Source: Gymnogyps californianus
Lineage: Eukaryota > Chordata > Aves > Accipitriformes > Cathartidae
Direction of reading: 5' to 3'
DNA length: 64,000 nucleotides
NCBI RefSeq assembly: GCF_018139145.2
Contig: NC_059474.1
Coordinates: 43,294,344 to 43,358,343, forward strand
The position numbers and the translations under genes are program-made. The first letter of the stretch is position 1; every line of letters begins with the position of its first letter. Below are positions 40,396 through 49,356 of this stretch, in pieces. A model generated the notes under the pieces. It searched no databases and had not been told where the DNA came from. It worked only from the letters and a program-made list of their open reading frames with translations.

Positions 40396-41336
40396 GAGTT
40401 GCAATCAACGGCTCTATGTCCAAGTGGAGACCAGTGACGAGTGGTCTTCCTCAGGGGTCAGTATTGGGACTGGCGCTGTTTGACATCTTTGTCGGCAATG
40501 CGGACAGTGGGATCGAGTGCACCCTCAGCAAGTTTGCCGACGACATCAAGCTGTGTGGTACAGTCAACATGCTGGAGGGAAGGGATGCCATCCATAAGGA
40601 CCTTGGCAGGCTTGAGAGGTGGGCCCATGCAAACCTCATGAAGTTCAACAAGGCCAAGTGCAAGGTCCTGCCCATGGGTCGGGGTAGTCCCAAGCACAAA
40701 TACAGGCTGGGCAATGAGTGGATTGAGAGCAGCCCTGAGGAGAACAACTTGGGGGTGTTGGTCAACAAGAAGCTCAACGTGACCCAACAATGTGCGTTTT
40801 CAGCCCAGAAAGCCAACCATATCCTGGGCTGCATCAGAAGAAGTGTGACCAGCAGGTCGAGGGAGGTGATTCTGCTCCTCTACTCTGCTCTCATGAGACC
40901 CCACCTGGAGTACTGCATTCAGCTCTGGGGCCCCCAACATAAGAAGGACATGGACCTGTTGGAGTGAGTGCAGAGGAGGGCCACGAAGAGGATCAGAGGG
41001 CTGGAGCACCTCTCCTATGAAGACAGGCTGCGAGAGTTGGGGTTGTTCAGCCTGGAGAAGAGAAGGCTCCGGGGAGACCTTACGGCAGCCTTCCAGTACC
41101 TAAAGGGGGCCTACAAGAAAGCTGGAGAGGGGCTTTTTACAAGGGTGTGTAGTGATAGGACAAGGGGTAATGGCTTTAAACGGAAAGAGGGTAGATTTAG
41201 ATTAGAAGTGAGGAAAAAGCTCTTCACTGTGAGGGTGGTGAGGCACTGGAACGGGTTGCCCAGAGAGGCTGTGGATGCCCCCTCCCTGGAAGTGTTGAAG
41301 GCCAGGTTGGATGAGGCTTTGAGCAACCTGGTCTAG
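40396..41336 (+). pseudogene. CR1 ORF2 reverse transcriptase fragment with one in-frame stop
   Basis: C-terminal part of the CR1 reverse transcriptase, about 313 codons, open apart from one TGA at 40965-40967. Both sides stay in the same frame and no frameshift is seen. The stop sits between [13 protein letters not shown] and the QRRATKR block. In the CR1 sequences I recall, this codon is CGA or CAG, so a C-to-T change at a CpG is a likely cause. Without the endonuclease domain and the first RT motifs the copy cannot be functional. Several open frames on the opposite strand here are shadows of this one. Confidence 0.9.
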
Positions 41337-41430
41337 TGGTAGGTGTCCCTGCCCATGGCAGAGGGGTTGGAACTAGATGATCTTTAATGGTTGAGTCCCT
41401 TCCAACCCAAACCATTCTATGATTCTATGA
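40396..41430 (+). mobile_element. CR1 LINE, 5'-truncated copy (3' part of ORF2 plus 3' UTR)
   Basis: Non-LTR retrotransposon of the avian CR1 family, inserted antisense to PALLD. The reading frame starts mid-reverse transcriptase (WRPVTSGLPQGSVLG, with the conserved PQGSVLG block). It contains the catalytic FADD motif of this family (LSKFADDIKLCG) and runs through the C-terminal region ([56 protein letters not shown]) to a TAG at 41334-41336. The short 3' UTR ends in the CR1 hallmark, two copies of ATTCTATG followed by A (ending 41430), with no poly-A. Truncation at the 5' end is typical. The exact 5' boundary is uncertain by about 10 nt; a TG/TATG microsatellite abuts it. Confidence 0.95.
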
Positions 41431-42533
41431 TGGTGATGAAGTAAAATAAGTATATAACAATTTTGTGAAGCAGTAAGAAAATTAGTAAATAACTGACAAA
41501 GAAAAGTAGAAGCCTTTTCCCTCTTCACCTCCTCTCCTTTCCATGAAAGCTAAGAGAACGCTGCGTTTCTCCTAGGATTAACACTTCACTGCTTTTTCCT
41601 AATCTGTGTCCTCATAGCCACACTGCTATTTTACAAGCACCACTGAGCTGCTAAGTCTGTTTTCCCTGCAGTCAAAGACTGCCAATGCAACCCCTCAAAG
41701 TTTAAAACATCCCCTGATTGCTAGGTCCTTCAGTTCAGAGACACTCTTTGGGAATACCCAGGTCTTAGATAGAAAACTTTTCTGTTTTATCTTCCTACTC
41801 CATAATTAAAACTCTCTCCAAATTCAAGCATAGTCAAGCACAACCAGCCACCCTGTTAAAGCAAGGCTCAGACTGTATCACTGTCTTCTCTTCTACATGT
41901 TGTTTGACTTAGAAACATTAAAGAAAAGAACAAACATTCTCAGTCTTTTAGCATCCACTTACTATTCAAGAAACTACCACAGCATATAATGATGTATAAT
42001 GGGAAAAAGAAGAAGCGAGAGAAAACCTGTAGTTGGAAGAACACTTTTTGCTTGCTGAAATCTAGGACTTATCTTGTGAATAGGCTAGAAAAATTCAATG
42101 TGCCCTTGTTTTTGAGGATCAGCTTTTACTTCCATTTAAGACACTTCACATCTGCCAAGCTAGATTGGCAAAACTAGCATTTAGTGGTTGGGTGTTACGA
42201 AACTCTTACGAGTACAATTTCGGTAATGGAATTTTGTGGGATTTGTTCTTTTTCCTCAGTAGCGTGCAAACTGCTCATTTTCTGAGAATGAAGTTTGCTT
42301 CAAAGTTTAAGCTGTGAGACTCTCCTTGCTGGTCTAAACGGAATTTACTGTTTAACTAATAAAGGAATTGATCTAAAGGACAGTGTAGAGTATGGAAGGT
42401 GTGATAAAGAAACATTGTCTTTAAGGGGGTTTCATATTACCAACGCTCAGCAGAAACACTTTTCTATTTATGGCTTCAGTACAAACTCAAAGAGCTAGTG
42501 AATCAAGAGATTATTTTTTCATATGATTCTTAC

Positions 42534-42557
42534 CAGGTTCAGTTGCAGATCGTGGCT
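42534..42557 (-). CDS. PALLD: PALLD 24-nt microexon within second Ig domain
   Basis: A tiny exon, too short for ORF detection, found by phase and by its expected peptide. The acceptor is gatatgcag (AG at 42559-42558), preceded by a pyrimidine tract about 20 nt upstream. The donor is gtaagaat from 42533. It starts and ends in phase 1. With the last base of the preceding exon and the first two of the next, it encodes KPRSATEPE, giving RILQK-KPRSATEPE-EICTLVIAET. Vertebrate palladin has a very similar insert (KPRSTAEPEE) at this exact point, the loop between the D and E strands. Because the phases are symmetric, skipping it leaves the frame open (RILQK-K-EICTL), shortening the loop by eight residues. 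Confidence 0.92.
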
Positions 42558-42872
42558 CTGCATATCACATCATAAGGAGGGGAAACAAACAAGAAAAATG
42601 GTATTAGAGATTACATTAATAAACAACAGTATACTGAATGAACATATTATACTGAAATACTGTAGACAAGTATGGAATCTGTGCAGACACATTACCAAAT
42701 AAGGAAGACTTAACTTGTCTGTTGGTAACAGTAGTTCAATTATTACTTCTAGCCATTATAATCACTGAAATGTGAGGAAGAGAGGACTCCATCCAAAACT
42801 CAATCCTGACAGGCTAATTTCATGATCTTTCACACCCCATATCAAAAGTAGCCACTTCAGATATTGTCTTAC
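42558..42872 (-). other. PALLD: PALLD intron (315 nt) before the microexon
   Basis: Short phase-1 intron, gtaag to gcag. The pyrimidine tract (cccctcctt) lies about 20 nt upstream of the acceptor rather than directly against it. Such an arrangement can go with regulated splicing, but this is only suggestive. Confidence 0.88.
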
Positions 42873-43014
42873 TTTTTTGGAGAATTCTGAAGTCTGGAGA
42901 ATCTTGAATTTCAACACCCTGTCGAAACCACTTAACATGAATGGGAGGAGGTCCTCTGACCCTGCATTCCAATACCACGACTTGTCCCTCAGATGCTGTG
43001 GAGTTTTGTAGCTC
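42873..43014 (-). CDS. PALLD: PALLD exon: first half of second Ig (I-set) domain
   Basis: Internal coding exon of 142 nt, with acceptor atttcag (AG at 43016-43015) and donor gtaagac from 42872. It holds 47 codons plus one base (phase 1). The peptide starts ELQNSTASEGQVVVLECRV. It therefore contains the first core cysteine of the Ig fold (LEC), the C-strand Trp (VKWFRQG), and the D-strand segment SPDFRILQK. It matches the palladin domain that begins ELQNTAVAEGQVVVLECRV. The remainder of the domain is split between a 24-nt microexon and the exon at 32738-32857. Two open frames overlapping this exon run past the donor into intron sequence; the splice donor and the family alignment fix the true end. 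Confidence 0.95.
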
Positions 43015-45126
43015 CTGAAATATAACAATCAAAATTCAAATGAACTGGGAGCAGTTTTCATTCTTAAAAATAGTCTTTTCTTCCCTTTGTATTTCAACTT
43101 TATTTTATTGTGTCATTACATTTTTGCAATAGACATTTTCTGTGAGCTGTATTTTCACTCTGATTAAATTTAATATATCAGCTATATAGTTAAAAATGAC
43201 TGAATTTGTTATTTTCAAGTACATTCTTAATATGACCAAAGATGGAAAAGGTGTAAAAGTATTTAATTCCTCAGACCATCACAAGCAGATAGTTGCAGTC
43301 TGACCTTTCACTTTTCATCCTTCTTCCACAAAGTGAAATGAAGATTCTGCAACTAGCTACACACTGATTGACTTGGTCCTGAGAGTAGCTGTGCTGCTTT
43401 TAGGTCAACTTCCAGAATGTGGAGTTGCTTTTCCTCTGAGCCGTTTATAACCAATCAGGCAAAAATAGATGACACAAATATGATTAGGACATATTATCTT
43501 GTGTATGGATAGCTTCTGAGACAGTATGATGGCTCTAATAAATTCTTATATACATCTGAAAAAATTCAGGAAGAGTCTAAACCTTTGATGAAGAACTACA
43601 GTGAGAGAGGAGAAGCACAGTACTTTAAGTAACAGAATTGACAGGAGACAGCCACTATTTTTGCCTTTGTTATCTATCTTAAGATTATAAATCAAAAAGT
43701 CTTTTTAACTGTACTGGTTATCTCATTCCCTTTCTAGTTTATTAATAAAGTTCTAGGCCTTGATGCAGCAAAGCACTTGAAGTTAGGTCTAAGATCAGAG
43801 TTATCCCTAGTTACTATTGACAGATCTCTAGTTAATCAAATAGATAAGAATTTTTTTACACGGAAACCTAGAAATCTTTGGGTTGTTCCCTGAAGTTTGT
43901 ATAGAAAGAAATTTGCGTCAGGAAGCTGGGTAAGTATATTTTTTGTTGTTCATATCTGGTTCATTTCTTCTGTAATTGAAGTTGTTTTGGTTTGGTATGT
44001 CCCAGCTGGCTTAAGCCAGTTAATATTGGATTTCAGGGACAAGAGGTATGAGGATTGGGAAGGAACAGTGGAGTTTTGATTGCTTTGGTAGTTTCTGAAT
44101 GAGGGCTGGATTTCTCCTACTTCCAACTCTTACTAGGAAGTTGCCTGCCTCCCTACCTTGCAGTAACCACATTCTCTAACCCCTTGCACCTCTACTATTC
44201 ACTCTCCTCTAATACCTGCTGTATCAGTGCAGAATTAAGAGGGATAGAATCAGACCTTTCCTGACATGAGAAAGGGATATGATGGAGCCAGGCTAGACAG
44301 TTGTGGAGAACAGGGCTTACTCTTACTTATCTCTAGGCAAAACTACTTGCTGTTCATATTAGCTTTTAGTCAACTGTTTTTCTGAAGCAATAACCAGAAA
44401 TACCTTTTTTTCTTCATTTTGGCTTCAACAAATGGTGACTAAATAATAGTTACTGCTACGGAAATGATGGTTTGAAGGCAAAATGAAAATCATATTTTCG
44501 ATTAAAGTTGTATTTTAGAGATTAGGGAAATATGCCGTCCTTCTTTTTGCTGTTACCTAATTCCCAGTTCTAAAGTTTCATTTGGGATGAATGTGAAGAT
44601 AAATATTGACTTAAATAATTACTTAAGAATTACTGAATATAAGTTTCCCTTCCAGCAAGTCCATGCCTTACATTTTACAAGACATCCCAATGAAGAATAT
44701 CTGAATTGCTTTTTTAACTAACATAGCTGCGTGGATTTTTTTCTAAAACAAAGTAAAAAAGCCTGTGTTATTTGTTCTTGTCAGTAGATAGATTATTGTG
44801 AATGAGGCTTTACCATGACTATGATGTGTAATTGGTGCCTACCTTGTTTTATTTTACAAAGATTTCTCAATGGAGGACAGTCATGGACATAAACACGTAC
44901 AGAGTATTCATGTAATTCCACTAGTGATTTTAGTAGGGTAGAAGGCATAAGAACTTTATTGTTGCAGTGGCGAAGTATTTTCTTAGGAAGTAATTAATAC
45001 GGAAAAGGATAATGAAAACTGTAAAAGTTTTAACACGATCAAACATTCCTGCATTAGGACATATCATTTTGATATTTCCTTCTGGACTAGGAGTATGATA
45101 TAAAAATCATAATGGATAAAAACTAC
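43015..45126 (-). other. PALLD: PALLD intron (2.1 kb)
   Basis: Phase-0 intron that separates the PxFTK strand from the rest of the second Ig domain. Open frames such as the 60-codon one at 43897-44079 (+) look like chance. No repeats were recognised. Confidence 0.88.
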
Positions 45127-45201
45127 CTTTGTAAAAATGGGTGCAGAATAGATAGGCTTGGGTCCATCCACACGGTGCAGGTATGAAGTAGGGCTTTGAA
45201 C
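45127..45201 (-). CDS. PALLD: PALLD exon: linker and start of second Ig domain
   Basis: Internal coding exon of exactly 25 codons (phase 0 to 0), with acceptor tttgcag (AG at 45203-45202) and donor gtagtt from 45126. The peptide begins VQSPTSYLHRVDG and ends SAPIFTK. APIFTK is the usual first strand of an I-set Ig domain (P-x-F-T-K), so the exon joins the linker to the second Ig domain. The flanks match palladin well, but the centre (GPKPIYSAP) differs clearly from the mammalian version I recall. That suggests a loosely constrained linker between two conserved segments. Because it is a multiple of three and in phase 0 at both ends, it could be skipped without shifting the frame; there is no evidence here that it is. 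Confidence 0.93.
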
Positions 45202-46144
45202 CTGCAAAGCAATGCAACAATGCTATAAAATGGAAAGAATATTGGTTTCAATAATATGGCCTGCATACATCTATGCAATAATGCAAACTCTCAAATGCAC
45301 AGTCTTATTATAGTGTTCTCGTTCTAGCACGCTTCTTGAGTGACATCACTATTTCACATCTGTTATACTTCTGAAATCAAAATGCAAGCTTTAGAGGCTT
45401 CTATACTTCCCATGGGAATTTTTGTATCCAACTATCTTTGCCTTGAAGTATTTTGAGAGTTTGACTCCTGTTAATATCATTCAAGTAAGTCCTTTGCACT
45501 GAACCATTTTTGCCTCTGCTGTTATTACATCCCTTGACTGACGTAGTAATAAATAAATCCAGGTACCTAAAAGCTTATCAAGGTTAGCCAAAGGAAGGGA
45601 AAAGAATTTACCATGTGTAGTCTAACAGAGATTTTTATTTTATTTGTATTTTATGATTTATATGCAAACTCTAAGTCATCCACAGTGGCATTAAAACTTA
45701 GTATAAACTAATGAACATTGATTAACTTCTAGACAGTAAAATTTAATTTTCTCTAAAAGGCCCAGAGAAATTACAGCTATATTTAATTTAAGAACAAAAT
45801 TTAAAACTTTTGCTAAAAAATATTGTAGGCATTCATTTGTATTGCATTCTTTTGGAATTGGACCAAGTCACTATTAAGTGATATACTCTGTAATTTTCAT
45901 CATCACCAGATCTCACATGCTGTGTTGATACACACTGTGTAAGAATCCATATATATATTTGCTTTTATGCCCCATTCACTAGATATATACTTAATTTTTA
46001 AAAATCATCATTCTTAATATAATAACGTAAGTTTATAGTACAATAATATAATTCCTCAAAATGACAGAGTTTTTCAGGACTTACGAATTTGGAAATAAAA
46101 TTTAAAATACTTTCACTAATTTAAAAATTGGTGTCTAAAAATAC
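45202..46144 (-). other. PALLD: PALLD intron (0.94 kb)
   Basis: Phase-0 intron between the linker exons, AT-rich, with a small TA tract near 45948-45958. No genes or mobile elements were recognised. Confidence 0.9.
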
Positions 46145-46250
46145 CTGCTGACTAGGCACAGAGATAGGTTGAATTACAGCTGTGGTGACTCCAGACTTTG
46201 GTGTAGAAGATCCTATTGTCAAGGAAACAGAGGTGGTTTTCTTTTGGGCC
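46145..46250 (-). CDS. PALLD: PALLD exon: Thr/Ser/Val-rich interdomain linker
   Basis: Internal coding exon of 106 nt. The acceptor is a strong run of T ending in cag (AG at 46252-46251) and the donor is gtattt from 46144. One base completes the Gln codon opened by the previous exon, then 35 codons follow and the exon ends in phase 0. The peptide contains AQKKTTSVSLTIGSSTPKSG followed by VTTAVIQPISVPSQQ. This corresponds closely to the palladin linker between the first and second Ig domains. No domain is expected here and the stretch is probably disordered. The donor departs from gtaag/gtgag (it is gtattt), so this junction may be weaker than its neighbours. Confidence 0.94.
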
Positions 46251-46809
46251 CTGAAAAAAAAGAAACAGCAGGCACTTTATAAGAACTGAAATCAGAATAT
46301 GTTAGTTTGTAACTGATAAGCCACCTTGTATTTTCTACACCTTTAAATATGTCATTATCAGCTGAAAAGATCAACATTGGAGGAAGCTCGAGTAGAACAC
46401 AAACTTTGGCTAATTTACACTTTCACACCTAAGAAGAAGTATTGATTTAAGATACGAACTAAAATGTATTTTGTTTCTTTAATTGTAGGCCTCTGCATGT
46501 TTTTTTGGAGGCACAGGGCTGGGTGATTACAAATGAAGACTTGGTTAACTTAAAGTTACTCCTGAATATGAAAAGTTGATATCAACAAAAGAGTTCTCAG
46601 GGTAGGGCCAGACTTCTCTGAGAGAACAAGCACTTTAATACAATCGACAATTATAATACGACACATTTATATCACATGAGAGAAGGAGAAAAGACAAGAC
46701 ATACACAAATACACCCCAGATGCTTATTCAGATCTAAAACTACCAAAGATTTTCCAGTGCCCCTTATTAAGAACATATGCACAGCATTGGTTCTACTTTG
46801 CACACTTAC
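46251..46809 (-). other. PALLD: PALLD intron (0.56 kb)
   Basis: Short phase-2 intron between the two linker exons, with gtaagtg at the 5' end and a long T run before the acceptor cag. Nothing else was seen inside. Confidence 0.9.
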
Positions 46810-46876
46810 TGTGGCATAGCTCCAGATTTTGATTTGAAAATTAAACTTTCACTCTCTGAATCTGTGGAACTGGCAC
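46810..46876 (-). CDS. PALLD: PALLD exon: Ser-rich linker after first Ig domain
   Basis: Short internal coding exon of 67 nt. It has a tttccag acceptor (AG at 46878-46877) and a gtaagtg donor from 46809. Two bases complete the Gly codon left open by the preceding exon, then 21 codons follow, and two bases of a Gln codon remain (phase 2). The peptide reads ASSTDSESES, then LIFKSKSGAMP. It matches the linker that follows Ig1 in palladin, which is acidic and serine-rich and then basic. The low-complexity Ser/Glu/Asp stretch resembles casein-kinase-type phosphorylation sites, which is inference. It is too short to be recognised alone; phase continuity with both neighbours and order in the gene make it secure. 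Confidence 0.93.
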
Positions 46877-49177
46877 CTGGAAAAGAAAGTATTTTCAATA
46901 ATCTCATATCCTTTTACTGATTTATTTAATGTTTACATTCCAAAGAAAAAACTGTGCTACTTTTGCATTTTACTTCAAGAGTTGAGAACTCTCTGTAATA
47001 AACTACTGCAGTTTTTCTTATCTGATAAAAGATTGTAACTATGTACTTTAGACAGTTACAGAAATCATAACCATGCCAATTTAATTGCAAACTGTTTTCC
47101 CTAGGCTCTTAGCTGTCTTCCTTCATATTGAAGCAAATATGGCCAAAAAAGAAAAAAAATGCTGACTACTACTACTCTGCTGGAAATGTATAATTTTATT
47201 TACTTGACTGTTAAAACTTAAAGCTTAAGCAAACATATGGCTTATGCACAGATAACAAATCTTCAACCTTGTGTAAGAGCAACTCAGTACAGCAAAACAT
47301 TTTCAGACTAAACTTGCTACCCACGATCTCCACAGTTCAGACTATTTATGTTAACCTATACATAACATTTATGTACTGGTATTTCTTGCCAGTGGAAGTC
47401 TTGATATAATGTATGTGTTTGGCAATACCATGAACTCAAAGAAAAAAATATGAAAGCATTTATTTCCTTTGTCTTAATTTTTCCTAACAACTGGTACTTC
47501 ACACAACATTTATTCTAGACATTTATGCAGTACGTACTATTCATCAAATGATTTGTGCATACATATGCATAGCTGTATTTGTAATACATATCATAAGCAA
47601 TTCATAATCAATATGCATAATATAGCATAGACTAATTTCAATGAAACAAAGCTTGGACTGAGGTACCCGAGTACCCTATTTATTTACAAAGTTTAGACTA
47701 CAAAAATCAAAGCAACAAGTAGCACAGAAAAGGTAAGAAGAGAGGAGCAATGTCAAGTGAGCAAAGTGGGTCTACATGAAAGTATCTCTTGAGCAAAGGA
47801 TAACCAGGTCTTGTGTGGCTGGGCCTGCTGCACAGAAGAAAGTATGAGGCATCAGTGTCATCAAGACTATTAATGTACAAAGCAATGCTTGTGTGAGAAT
47901 CTGGTTTCCTTAAAGATCATGGGGAGGAACCTAATGACTTACAATTCTCTTTCTTTCAAAGTTACATGTTGTAAAACTTCAAGATAGCACTTCTGCATAC
48001 TAAGACTACTAGATCTCAAAAAATGAATTGTTTTATTCACTGTATCTCTCTACCTAGCTGTTTCTTTGTTAGTGTTGTTTCTGTTATTGTAACTTCACAC
48101 AGTAGCATATATTTGTAGTATACCTGAGTATTTCTGAAATTATGCTTACTTCTGTAAAGAAAATTCTTACTAGAATCCGTAAGATTCAGAAAAGTCTTGG
48201 GGATTTTGCTATTATATCCCAATGTGGGATAACAAAGTTCTGAGAATAAAAAACATAATGAAAGAAACCCTATAAATGCACATCTGTCATGATTTAGCTA
48301 ATTTATAGCAAAAAGTTTATTGCTTTGTTAATCAAAAGCTATTTAATAATTTTGGTGTGGTATTATTCAGATTTGTTATGAGTATTTCTTATATTAATTT
48401 GTTTTATGCTTTCAATTAACCATTTAAATTAATTTTAATGAGTTACAAAACTGGTAAAAGAATACATATTACCAAAATGTTTGATAGATGCATGAATTAA
48501 AATAAAAATCAGTATTAAATGAATATAATCATGCCTAAAATACAGTCCTCCACTAAAAATTAACTTAATTTTACTCATGGTCAAGTCATTAACTTGCCTC
48601 AGAGAAAATAATACTTGAATTATGACTAATTTTGAAGTCAAGAAATATTTTGACAATTACTAGCAGTTGATTCTGGACAAAACCAGTATGACTGACTTTT
48701 AACCTGACTTAAAGACAGTGTACCAAATATGAGGGATTATAATACAATTACCCATGACTGAAGAAGACTCATTTGGGGCAGCCACATTTAATTGCACTGG
48801 GAGGAAGTTCAGAACTGAGACAGGGATTACTGCTATCGTGAAAATCATTATTGGTATCACTAGTCAAATCTTTGATTTACAGAGGGTACTACTTAAAAGC
48901 TAACCATATGCCAAAAGCTCTACTTGTTCCTCCTTTTCCATTCTTTATCTTACTTGTACCATAAATAAATAGCAATCTACCCACCGATTCTTGGGACATT
49001 CCTTGAAATACCTGAATTAATATGACGTGATGTTCAAAATGTGTTGCATTAAAGGGAAGCAAAGGAACACCATAAAATTACCACTAAAGCAAATCTAAAC
49101 ATACAGAACCAAAAGTAAACTTCAGCTTAGTTATCTTTTCCTGTATGTGTCAAGTATCTTATTATTTCACCTCTTAC
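46877..49177 (-). other. PALLD: PALLD intron (2.3 kb)
   Basis: Intron between the Ig1 exon and the Ser-rich linker exon, type phase 1, with gtaag at the 5' end and ttttccag at the 3' end. It contains AT-rich sequence without recognisable repeats or reading frames of interest. Confidence 0.88.
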
Positions 49178-49356
49178 CTTCAATGAATATTTCAGCTGAT
49201 GTACTATCTGAACCAATGGAATTTGAAGCCAGGCAAGTATAGCGTCCAGTATCGTCTTCAAAGGCTTCTGCTATAATTAGTGAATGAAGTCCTCCACTTC
49301 CAGAATGGATCTGAATGTCAGGCGTATTCTGGAGTTCTTTTCCTTCACAGAACCAT
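49178..49356 (-). CDS. PALLD: PALLD exon: second half of first Ig (I-set) domain
   Basis: Internal coding exon of palladin, an actin cross-linking scaffold of stress fibres and Z-discs. The acceptor is cag at 49359-49357 after a pyrimidine-rich tract and the donor is gtaag from 49177. The first base completes a codon begun in an exon outside the window; 59 codons and one base follow (end phase 1). The peptide starts WFCEGKEL, with the core Trp of the Ig C strand. It continues through LIIAEAFEDD (E strand) to DTGRYTCLA, the DxGxYxC signature with the second core cysteine, and ends SAEIFIE. By eye it is almost identical to the first Ig domain of vertebrate palladin, where the family has FCEGKEL and AEAFEDDTGRYTC. 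The first core cysteine must be in the upstream exon. The identification rests on recalled family sequence; myopalladin is the nearest alternative, and the downstream linker favours palladin. Confidence 0.95.

Larger units (their letters stand above)
32858..42533 (-). other. PALLD: PALLD intron (9.7 kb) carrying a CR1 insertion
   Basis: Phase-1 intron between the microexon and the exon completing the second Ig domain. It holds the CR1 copy at about 40396-41430, a TG/TATG microsatellite directly before it, a 17-bp tandem duplication at 39118-39151 and a T17 run at 39896-39912. Outside these it is AT-rich with no recognisable coding sequence. Confidence 0.88.

Noticed and set aside
40451..41415. 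Several minus-strand and out-of-frame open frames over the CR1
   Set aside because: Shadows of the CR1 reverse-transcriptase frame on the plus strand.
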